From positions 1-22,137 of the forward strand of contig CBFHSW010000025.1 in the NCBI GenBank assembly GCA_965658595.1: DNA of 22,137 bases, given 5' to 3'. The position numbers and the translations under genes were made by a program. Below are positions 15,260 to 21,060 of the stretch, piece after piece. The notes beneath the pieces were generated by a model. It ran no database searches and was not told where the DNA came from. It saw nothing but the letters and a program-made list of their open reading frames with translations. The DNA comes from UBA1858 sp965658595. GTDB taxonomy: Bacteria > Pseudomonadota > Gammaproteobacteria > UBA4575. Each line of letters opens with the position of its first letter. Position 1 is the stretch's first letter.

Positions 15260-15937
15260 ATGAATAATTACATAGATTGGACACAGATAAAAACTATTTT
15301 CTTAGATATGGATGGCACTCTGATGGACTTAGCCTTTGATAATTATTTTTGGCATATTTATTTACCTAAGGTTTATGCTGACAGGCATCAACTAGAGTTT
15401 CAGGCCACCGTTGAAAAGCTTAAATCTATGTATTTAGCTGAAAAAGGTGGACTCAAGTGGTATTGCACGGATCATTGGTCAGATCGACTCGGGATAAATA
15501 TCGCTGAGCACAAACGTGTAGTTTGGGATCGCATTAAACTATTTCCAAATGTAGTGGAATTTTTAACTCTGGCGCGAGAGCGCGGTAAGCGAGTTGTGTT
15601 ATTAACCAATGCTCATCGGGATATTCTCAATGTGAAAATGGAAAAAACAAAAATTGATAGTCATTTTGATCGTCTGATTAGCTCGCACGATTATGGTTAT
15701 GCTAAAGAACAAGATCAGTTTTGGCCGAAGTTAGCTCTGGATGAGGATTATCAAAAACACAGCACATTATTTATCGATGATAATGTCGATGTATTACGTG
15801 CAGCTCAACGTCATGGTTTGAAATATCTTTTATGCGTAGATCAGCCAGATACTTCCATGCAGAACCAAGACACACAAGATTTTGAATCTATGGATAATTT
15901 TGCAAATTTAATTGCTTCATTGAAGAGTAACGGTTAA
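15260..15937 (+). CDS. yrfG: HAD-family GMP/IMP nucleotidase
   Basis: A cytosolic HAD phosphatase of 225 residues resembling E. coli YrfG, which dephosphorylates purine monophosphates. Motif I is FLDMDGTLMDL, with nucleophile Asp16 and acid Asp18. The following FDNYFWHIYLPKVYA is characteristic of YrfG. Motif II is LLTNAHRD, the motif III Lys lies in the KEQDQFWPKL region, and motif IV is FIDDNVDVLRAA. A strong AGGGGA ribosome site seven bases before the ATG confirms the start. In many relatives cysQ, nudE and yrfG lie together; here nudE is absent and yrfG sits divergent from cysQ. Past the stop, up to the next gene, about 145 bases show nothing recognisable. Confidence 0.85.
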   Translation: MNNYIDWTQIKTIFLDMDGTLMDLAFDNYFWHIYLPKVYADRHQLEFQATVEKLKSMYLAEKGGLKWYCTDHWSDRLGINIAEHKRVVWDRIKLFPNVVEFLTLARERGKRVVLLTNAHRDILNVKMEKTKIDSHFDRLISSHDYGYAKEQDQFWPKLALDEDYQKHSTLFIDDNVDVLRAAQRHGLKYLLCVDQPDTSMQNQDTQDFESMDNFANLIASLKSNG

Positions 15938-16083
15938 CGACAACATCAGTTGCCAGCTAGACGATAGGCAGTCTGCATCTGGAGCCATAGAGAGGTTCGG
16001 AGAGTAAGCACTCAACTGGGTTGAAAACTTAATATGTCCACCACTGTACCAGCGTGATGAGTAACGACTGATAGTAGAAATGA

Positions 16084-16500
16084 TCAGCCGCGTTTCCAAT
16101 GCTTGAAACGTTTCTTGCAATAAGTGAGTAATTCTTGGTAATTGCGAAAATATAGATCAAAGCCCTCTTCAGAAGGTGAATCGAATTCACAATAGTCATT
16201 GGTATGGTCGCGGCATATTTGTGGTCTAACATCATAGATGCCACAGGCGCCATCTGTCTGGAGGTGTGCGCATGAGCCCTGAATTAATAAATACCAACCA
16301 TCTTCGTCTTGATAAATCTCTATATGGTCATGTGAGACCTGCCATAGTAAGTATTCAAATTCTTTTTTACTTCGAGGTGTATCAATTTCTTGAGTAATAT
16401 AAGTGCAGCAAATAGTGTTGGTACAGAAGCCACATTTGTTTTCTGCTGTGATTTGTATATCCGGATCCAGAGTAACTTTGATATCTTTGAGTCTTAACAT
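16084..16500 (-). CDS. YkgJ-family cysteine-cluster protein
   Basis: A 138-residue protein with the Cys pattern of the YkgJ family, which is thought to bind zinc or an iron-sulfur cluster. CGFCTNTICC (Cys23, 26, 31, 32), GSCAHLQTDGACGIYDVRPQICR and DYCEFDSP show the eight-Cys layout, with the typical IYDVRPQICR segment. There is no signal peptide or membrane helix. The exact role of the family is unknown to me. It follows the ParS-like gene on the same strand at 39 bp and may be co-transcribed with it. There is no clear ribosome site before the ATG. Confidence 0.8.
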   Translation of the reverse strand: MLRLKDIKVTLDPDIQITAENKCGFCTNTICCTYITQEIDTPRSKKEFEYLLWQVSHDHIEIYQDEDGWYLLIQGSCAHLQTDGACGIYDVRPQICRDHTNDYCEFDSPSEEGFDLYFRNYQELLTYCKKRFKHWKRG

Positions 16501-16539
16501 AAGGTGTTATCTGTAAAGGTGATTAGTTGAAATGTTAGA

Positions 16540-16920
16540 CTATGATCCTGATTTATCCCATGCATAAGCACAGTCTAGTTCAGAGCGAACCTCTAACAAG
16601 CCGCTTCCACTATCGACCATTGTAGCGAGAGGTGTTCTGTTTTTGAAGCGTCTGTGTGGAGTATTTAGCCATCTTGAGGCCATATGCATATTGCGAGGAT
16701 ATGAAGTTCTTAATGCATCTGCAATTCCTGCAATATGCTCTATTCTCTGTTGAGTCTCGACACTCTCAGGAAAAGCATCTCCATTGCGAAATTTATCTAA
16801 GTGACGAGTGCGTATGTTCCGAGGTAGATCAAGTAGCTTGATGATTTGTTTCGATTCCAAACCCCAATCGTCCATCAGTCGCATAGTTATTTGTGTGATC
16901 ATCACATGATCAGAAGCCAT
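16540..16920 (-). CDS. orphan Xre/MbcA/ParS-type antitoxin-domain protein
   Basis: A 126-residue protein. The C-terminal half, with YPRNMHMASRWLNTPHRRF, then RTPLATMVDSGSGLLEVRSELDCAYAWD, matches the toxin-binding DUF2384 domain of Xre/MbcA/ParS antitoxins. The N-terminal half (MRLMDDWGLESKQIIKLLDL) is a short helical region reminiscent of an HTH. Partners of such antitoxins are normally RES-domain toxins encoded directly downstream. Here the downstream gene is a YkgJ-family protein and no RES gene is seen, so it is an orphan or has another job. An AGGA ribosome site lies nine bases before the ATG. It follows a small gene by 11 bp, suggesting a two-gene unit. Confidence 0.72.
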   Translation of the reverse strand: MASDHVMITQITMRLMDDWGLESKQIIKLLDLPRNIRTRHLDKFRNGDAFPESVETQQRIEHIAGIADALRTSYPRNMHMASRWLNTPHRRFKNRTPLATMVDSGSGLLEVRSELDCAYAWDKSGS

Positions 16921-16931
16921 TTAGAGGTGTC

Positions 16932-17222
16932 CTAATCAGTTGAAGGCTTTTTCTTAAGCGCGTCGATAGAAACCACTGATGATTTTCTTGGTGCATCTGC
17001 GTATTGCGGACGCTCATTGAGCTCAATGCCTAATTCCTCCGCTAATTCACGCTCACGAGAGGAAATTAGCCCCAAACACATACGTATGTCTTGGCGCGTA
17101 TCGTCACTTAATGTGTGTTTCATACCAGGTTGAGGGGTGCACTCGCGCACTATGGTTGTCAATAGTTTGCGCATGATAAGTAGTGTACGCTGTTCGACTG
17201 AAGGTTCTTTGTTGGTAGACAT
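16932..17222 (-). CDS. conserved small protein of unknown function
   Basis: A 96-residue soluble protein, mostly helical and charged. The segment RTLLIMRKLLTTIVRECTPQPGM is followed by LSDDTRQDIRMCLGLISSRERELAEELG and a basic tail ending DALKKKPSTD. I recall similar short proteins in other gammaproteobacteria but know of no function. The frame is open back to an ATG at 17318. The ATG at 17222 is preferred, because the extra 32 residues look unlike protein (Cys- and Thr-rich) and would run through the hspQ promoter. It ends 11 bp before the ParS-like gene, so the two are likely co-expressed. Confidence 0.65.
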   Translation of the reverse strand: MSTNKEPSVEQRTLLIMRKLLTTIVRECTPQPGMKHTLSDDTRQDIRMCLGLISSRERELAEELGIELNERPQYADAPRKSSVVSIDALKKKPSTD

Positions 17223-17268
17223 AGTGTGTGTGGTTTGTTTACTATTATCGAAGACGCAAGCATAGCAT

Positions 17269-17296
17269 GTTGAACAAAAATTCGTATTACCCATCG
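17269..17296 (+). promoter_or_regulatory. sigma-32 (heat-shock)-like promoter of hspQ
   Basis: GTTGAAC (17269-17275) and ACCCATCG (17289-17296) match the heat-shock -35 (CTTGAAA) and -10 (CCCCATnT) elements, with 14 bp between GTTGAA and ACCCAT as in the E. coli dnaK promoter. The start would fall about 20-25 bp before the hspQ ATG. hspQ is a known sigma-32 target in E. coli, which supports the reading. Confidence 0.6.
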
Positions 17297-17326
17297 CCAG
17301 TACACTATACAAGTACACAATGAATC

Positions 17327-17665
17327 ATGAAAACCAATATGATAGATAAACAACAAACAGCAAAGTATTCTTTGGGGCAAATTATAAAGCACTCAAAATT
17401 CGACTATCGTGGTGTCATTTTCGATGTCGACGCAGAGTTTTCTGGTACAGAAGAGTGGTATGAAAATGTTGCTAAATCACGTCCACCCAAGGATAAACCG
17501 TGGTATCACATAATGGTGGACAATAGTGACACGACAACTTATGTGGCGGAGCGGCATTTGCAAATTGAAGATGATCTGTCGGCGATACAACACCCTTTTT
17601 TACACGTTTATTTTGAAGCTTTCAAACATGGACGTTACTCACTTTTTACTAAACAATCACAATGA
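17327..17665 (+). CDS. hspQ: heat shock protein HspQ
   Basis: In E. coli HspQ binds hemimethylated oriC DNA and also acts as a specificity enhancer of Lon protease. This 112-residue copy keeps the family core: KYSLGQIIKHSKFDYRGVIF, DVDAEFSGTEEWYENVA, KPWYHIMVDNSDTTTYVAERHL, and the C-terminal HPFLHVYFEAF. The N-terminus has a second possible ATG four codons in (17339); neither has a good ribosome site. A heat-shock-like promoter lies directly upstream. The stop overlaps the next start as ATGA, coupling it to the TerB-like gene. Identification by sequence pattern is strong. Confidence 0.9.
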   Translation: MKTNMIDKQQTAKYSLGQIIKHSKFDYRGVIFDVDAEFSGTEEWYENVAKSRPPKDKPWYHIMVDNSDTTTYVAERHLQIEDDLSAIQHPFLHVYFEAFKHGRYSLFTKQSQ

Positions 17666-18120
17666 TCACAAAACTCCAAGAATGGTTAAAAAGTCGTTTC
17701 AAAGATGATGAAGATAGTCAGCAACCCGAACCTTTGCATATTGCAGCAGCAATGTTACTGCTAGAGGTCGGGAGGGCAGATTTTGAGACATCGGAAAAGG
17801 AAAAAGACACCATGACAGTGGTACTCAAGTCTCAATTTGCGCTTAATGATGAGCAAGTAGTGAGCCTGATGGAACATACATTATCTGAGCAAGACGAGTA
17901 CACATCAGCACACCCATTTATTAAACTCTTAAATGAAGGGCTAGAGCGTGACGAAAAGCAATTGCTGATGGAAGGGTGTTGGCATGTAGCCTTAAGCGAC
18001 GCAGTGTTGGATAAATATGAAGAATATTCAATCCGTAAAATTGCCGATTGGCTTTACGTATCACACTCGGAGTTTATACGTAGTAAAGAGATTGTAAAGA
18101 GTCAGTTAGGTTTGAATTGA
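17662..18120 (+). CDS. TerB-domain (tellurite-resistance-like) protein
   Basis: A 152-residue all-helical soluble protein of the TerB-like superfamily. After a charged N-terminus (residues 1-23) comes HIAAAMLLLEVGRADFETSEKE, then helices including ALNDEQVVSLMEHTL, GLERDEKQLLMEGCWHVALSD and LYVSHSEFIRSKEIV. These carry the family pattern of acidic, EF-hand-like turns (VGRADFETSEKE; ALSDAVLDKYEE) thought to bind metal. It is not part of a ter operon, and no TerC/D/E homologue is present, so tellurite resistance is unlikely. The ATGA overlap puts it under hspQ control, suggesting a stress-linked accessory role that is otherwise unknown. Confidence 0.8.
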   Translation: MITKLQEWLKSRFKDDEDSQQPEPLHIAAAMLLLEVGRADFETSEKEKDTMTVVLKSQFALNDEQVVSLMEHTLSEQDEYTSAHPFIKLLNEGLERDEKQLLMEGCWHVALSDAVLDKYEEYSIRKIADWLYVSHSEFIRSKEIVKSQLGLN

Positions 18121-18139
18121 TTGGGTTGAATGGAGCACT

Positions 18140-18183
18140 CTCATCAAAGCTTAGACCATGATTTAAGATCTAAGCTTGATGAG
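18140..18183. terminator. strong hairpin between convergent terB and HU genes
   Basis: CTCATCAAAGCTTAGA (18140-18155) pairs with TCTAAGCTTGATGAG (18169-18183) over 15 bp with a single-base bulge and a 13-base loop. It lies between the stops of two convergent genes and would form from either transcript. No T-tract follows on either strand. A second small palindrome, GGCAT-G-ATGCC, abuts it at 18183-18193. It is likely a bidirectional transcript-end structure. Confidence 0.55.
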
Positions 18184-18194
18184 GCATGATGCCA

Positions 18195-18533
18195 CTAGAC
18201 CATATCTTTAAGGCCTTTAAGAGGTAATATTTTAACGGCTTTTCTGGCAGGCTTAGCTTTGAAAACTGTTTCTTCACCCGTGAATGGATTGATACCTTTG
18301 CGTGCTTTTGTCGCAGGCTTCTTGACCACCTTGATTTTACATAATCCTACTAAGTTGAATAAACCAGATCCTCGGGGTTTCATTTCTTTAGCAATAACAC
18401 CCTCAAGGGCTGTGAACACCGATGCTACATCTTTACGTGTTAAGCCAGTCTCAGTAGCGATAGAGTTTAAGATTTCTGACTTGGTTGGTGGTTTTTTTAC
18501 AGCAGGTGCTGCAGCTTTTTTCTTAACAGCCAT
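18195..18533 (-). CDS. HU-family histone-like DNA-binding protein with a basic N-terminal tail
   Basis: A 112-residue nucleoid protein. Residues 1-17 form a Lys/Ala/Pro tail (AVKKKAAAPAVKKPP) not found in classic 90-residue HU. The rest is the HU fold: TKSEILNSIATETGLTRKDV (helices), the RGSGLFNLVGLCKIKVV sheet, and the arm GINPFTGEETVFKAKPARK, which contacts DNA in the minor groove. Tailed HU variants of this type occur in several gammaproteobacteria. It stands alone and has a clear AAGGA ribosome site nine bases before the ATG. The 180 bp ahead of it holds a GCTTCG/CGAAGC inverted repeat (18569-18599) and presumably its promoter. Confidence 0.88.
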   Translation of the reverse strand: MAVKKKAAAPAVKKPPTKSEILNSIATETGLTRKDVASVFTALEGVIAKEMKPRGSGLFNLVGLCKIKVVKKPATKARKGINPFTGEETVFKAKPARKAVKILPLKGLKDMV

Positions 18534-18712
18534 GAATAGTTTTCCTTTAGTGGTATTGGTTTATTGTTGCTTCGTTATTATGGTAAGAAGATTCGAAGCT
18601 TTATTTGATTACCTGATATAGTTGAATTGTACACAAGCTTTTTCAGAATGCAATTTGAGATAGTTGTTTACTTATATGGTATTTCATAGTCCATTTTCCT
18701 ACAATAGTATGC

Positions 18713-19261
18713 TCAAAAAGAGCGTAATATTATCTGCAAACAATACAAAAATATGATTACAAAAAAAGCTGAGAGATCAATCATGGTTGCAGGTGGTAGG
18801 ATCTTTCTCACGGGGCGCAACAATGGCTCAGTGATAGACTCAATAATGGACACTAAGGGGTTTTGTTGTTGGTGTGGACTTTGAAACCAACTTAGAACAG
18901 CACGAATCAAAATAGCATAAATTAAAATACTGAGTATGGTCGATATGATTTGTAGAATGGATGCGACCAATAGATTGCTGAGTGTTAATTCAATACCATT
19001 AAGTTGTGCTAGAGAAAATATTCTAAATCCTTGAAGTATAAGAATTAAAATCCAGCTGGCTGTATCGATACTGCCTAGGCTGGGGATGATTTTGCGCAGT
19101 GGTAACAGCACAGGGTCAGTAATGCTGACCAAAAATTGTGAGATGGGGTTATAAAAATCAGCACGTGTGAAAGCTAATATGATGCGCAGTAAAACTGCAC
19201 CAGCATACATAGAGATTAATATATCAATCAGGAAAATCAGTAGATTGTTGGTGGCGGCCAT
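18713..19261 (-). CDS. yggT: YggT-family inner-membrane protein
   Basis: A 182-residue protein with several hydrophobic helices arranged as two YGGT repeats. Each repeat has the pattern helix, FYNPISQFLVSITDPVLLPLRKIIP (first copy), and NPLVSIIESITEPLLRPVRKILP (second copy), with DP/EP and Arg-Lys motifs at the membrane face. The family is thought to assist membrane-protein or cell-division-related processes and, in some species, osmotic adaptation; the biochemistry is not settled. Its ATG directly abuts the proC stop (19262-19264), and AAGGA inside the end of proC serves as ribosome site. It is the third gene of the yggS-proC-yggT operon. Confidence 0.9.
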   Translation of the reverse strand: MAATNNLLIFLIDILISMYAGAVLLRIILAFTRADFYNPISQFLVSITDPVLLPLRKIIPSLGSIDTASWILILILQGFRIFSLAQLNGIELTLSNLLVASILQIISTILSILIYAILIRAVLSWFQSPHQQQNPLVSIIESITEPLLRPVRKILPPATMIDLSAFFVIIFLYCLQIILRSF

Positions 19262-20095
19262 TTATTTTTCCTTAAAACTATTACTTATTTCAGCTGCACG
19301 TTCATAGGCAGCGTCCAAAGCTTCTTTGACGATGCTCTCAAGTCCATATTGTTGGAAAACATGCAAAGCGCTCTCAGTAGTCCCCCCCTTAGAGGTGACA
19401 TTTTTCTGCAAGTCTAAAAAGGATATGTCACCCTGAGCAAGTTGGGCAGCCCCTAAAACGGTTTGTTGAATCAGGAGCCGTGTCTCATCTTGATTGAAAC
19501 CTAATGATTGTCCTGCTTGTTGTAAGCATGCCATAAGATGGAAAACATAGGCGGGCCCACTGCCTGAAATGGCAGTTAAAGCATCAATCTTATCTTCACT
19601 TTCCAGCCATAGTATTTCTCCCGTAGCCTGCATAATTTGTTGCGCGAGAGATTTATGCTCCGAGGAGGTCTGTTCATATGTATATAGACCCGTCATGCCC
19701 ACGCCGATACTGGCGGGAGTGTTTGGCATGCAACGAATAATGCTGTGTTTTTGTCCTAACCAAGCATGCATGGCGGAACATGGCACACCGGCAGCAATTG
19801 ATAGAATTAAAGTGTCCTTCAAACAAATACTAGCTAATATTTGGCAAGTATTTTTCATATCTTTGGGTTTAACAGCAATAATCACAACATTAGGTGCAGT
19901 CTCGCATTGGTCCAAATGAGTAACCAGAGTCGCTGACGGAAATCGTTCTTGCAAATGCGCATGATGATCAGAATTATGATCACACATTATTAAATGAGGG
20001 CTAGGTTTAAGCTGCATCAAACCCTCAGCTAGCGCGCTACCCATATTACCCATGCCTACGATTAAAATAGACTGCTTGTGCATCTGTATAGTCAT
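19262..20095 (-). CDS. proC: pyrroline-5-carboxylate reductase
   Basis: Catalyses the last step of proline synthesis, reducing pyrroline-5-carboxylate with NAD(P)H in the cytosol. The predicted 277 residues compare with 269 in E. coli. The Rossmann motif ILIVGMGNMGSALAEGL opens the domain. ILSIAAGVPCSAM and RCMPNTPASIGVGMTGL follow, and the C-terminal catalytic/dimer helices carry LTAISGSGPAYVFHLM and the signature TSKGGTTESALHVF. The frame is open to 20188 but would overlap yggS by about 90 bp. The ATG at 20095 is chosen because AAAGGA lies eight bases ahead and it begins four bp after the yggS stop. Confidence 0.95.
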   Translation of the reverse strand: MTIQMHKQSILIVGMGNMGSALAEGLMQLKPSPHLIMCDHNSDHHAHLQERFPSATLVTHLDQCETAPNVVIIAVKPKDMKNTCQILASICLKDTLILSIAAGVPCSAMHAWLGQKHSIIRCMPNTPASIGVGMTGLYTYEQTSSEHKSLAQQIMQATGEILWLESEDKIDALTAISGSGPAYVFHLMACLQQAGQSLGFNQDETRLLIQQTVLGAAQLAQGDISFLDLQKNVTSKGGTTESALHVFQQYGLESIVKEALDAAYERAAEISNSFKEK

Positions 20096-20099
20096 ATGC

Positions 20100-20798
20100 T
20101 TATTCCTTTGGATAACGGCGCGGTCCAAAAATGGCAGTGCCGATACGTACCATGGTGGAGCCTGCAGCAATCGCTGCCTGATAATCATTACTCATGCCCA
20201 TGGAAAGAGTATTGCTGTGTCCCAATTCGGGTTTTAATGAGTTCAATAATAACCTAAGTTGGTTGAAGGTTTCATATTGTGAGTCAAAATCGTCTTGTGC
20301 TCGTGGTATTGCCATCAAGCCGGCAAATTCTATATTGGGTAATGTCAGGATTTTTTCCGCAAAGGCAGGGAGTTGTTCTGGCGCTATACCAGATTTACTG
20401 TCTTCATCATCAATATTTATTTGGATGCAGATTTTCAATGGTGGTAAGTGGCTGGGTCTTTGTTGGTTGAGCCTTTCAGCAATGATTTCTCTGTCAACGC
20501 TATGCACCCAATCAAAATTTTCTGCTATTGGTCGAGTTTTATTCTTCTGAATAGGACCTATGAAATGCCAAACAATATCTAATTCTGCCAAAGCTGAAAT
20601 CTTATCTAAAGCTTCTTGAAGATAATTTTCACCGAAGTGTGTTTGTCCGCAATTAAAAGCAAGCCGACATTCATCTGCACTACGTGTTTTGCTAACAGCA
20701 ATCAGTTGCACGTCATGGGGGCAATTATATTCTTGGCGTGCAGCCTGAATCTTATCTTGGATGGATGAAATGTTGTGGGCTAAATCAACGGAACTCAT
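20100..20798 (-). CDS. yggS: pyridoxal-phosphate homeostasis protein (YggS/PLPBP)
   Basis: A single-domain PLP-binding protein that balances free vitamin B6 and affects amino-acid pools; it has no known enzymatic turnover. The length of 232 residues is typical. Lys37 in LIAVSKTRS is at the PLP Schiff-base position (Lys36 in E. coli). The sequence HFGENYLQEALDK, DIVWHFIGPIQKNKTR, INIDDEDSKSGI, GLMAIPRA, LSMGMSNDYQAAIAAGSTMVRIGTAIFG gives the whole TIM-barrel signature, including the phosphate-binding loops. It is first in the operon with proC and yggT. Two copies of GCTTATCGTT spaced by 21 bp lie 14-44 bp ahead of its start. Confidence 0.96.
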   Translation of the reverse strand: MSSVDLAHNISSIQDKIQAARQEYNCPHDVQLIAVSKTRSADECRLAFNCGQTHFGENYLQEALDKISALAELDIVWHFIGPIQKNKTRPIAENFDWVHSVDREIIAERLNQQRPSHLPPLKICIQINIDDEDSKSGIAPEQLPAFAEKILTLPNIEFAGLMAIPRAQDDFDSQYETFNQLRLLLNSLKPELGHSNTLSMGMSNDYQAAIAAGSTMVRIGTAIFGPRRYPKE

Positions 20799-20811
20799 TG
20801 CAATATATGTC

Positions 20812-20842
20812 GCTTATCGTTTGAAAAGGGTAGCTTATCGTT
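20812..20842. repeat. 10-bp direct repeat, 21-bp period, ahead of yggS
   Basis: GCTTATCGTT occurs exactly at 20812-20821 and again at 20833-20842. The 21-bp step is two turns of DNA. It lies 14-44 bp ahead of the yggS start and within the yggS/pilT divergent region. The 20-base unit carries related flanks (both begin T, both run to A/T-rich sequence ending TTGAA). It may be a tandem regulator site or a small duplication. Confidence 0.45.
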
Positions 20843-20875
20843 ATTTTGAAGTCTAACACCGCAGACTTGCATAGT

Positions 20876-21010
20876 ATGCCATTCAACAAAGCCCGACAGA
20901 AACAATTATCACTGGATGGAATGTTGAATATAGAAAATTTTACCGATGTACTAGGTAGAGACTATCTGTATGGCGCTTATGAATTAACAATGAGGATCTC
21001 TCTAGATTGA
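20876..21010 (+). CDS. possible 44-residue small ORF between yggS and pilT
   Basis: An ATG at 20876 opens a 44-codon frame ending in TGA at 21008-21010. Translation gives an amphipathic, mixed peptide beginning MPFNKARQKQLSLDGMLN with a later LGRDYLYGAYELTM. I do not recognise it, and no ribosome site precedes the ATG. The residue mix is protein-like rather than random-looking. The stop is 50 bp before the pilT frame opens. It could be a leader peptide, a remnant or chance. Confidence 0.25.
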   Translation: MPFNKARQKQLSLDGMLNIENFTDVLGRDYLYGAYELTMRISLD

Positions 21011-21021
21011 AAACACCAGGG

Positions 21022-21036
21022 TTAGTGCAACACTAA
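21022..21036. promoter_or_regulatory. short palindrome before the pilT frame
   Basis: TTAGTG (21022-21027) and CACTAA (21031-21036) are exact reverse complements with three bases CAA between them. The site lies 24 bp before the ATG at 21061. It also contains the last in-frame stop before that ATG. It may be a weak operator or chance symmetry. Confidence 0.25.
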
Positions 21037-21060
21037 AATGACAGATGTGGATATGAATGT

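Noticed and set aside
15917..16120. Minus-strand 67-residue frame beyond the yrfG stop
   Set aside because: It overlaps the ends of two convergent genes, has no ribosome site and no recognisable domain.
16084..17222. Complete toxin-antitoxin operon around the ParS-like gene
   Set aside because: No RES-domain or other toxin is encoded next to it; the downstream gene is a cysteine-cluster YkgJ protein.
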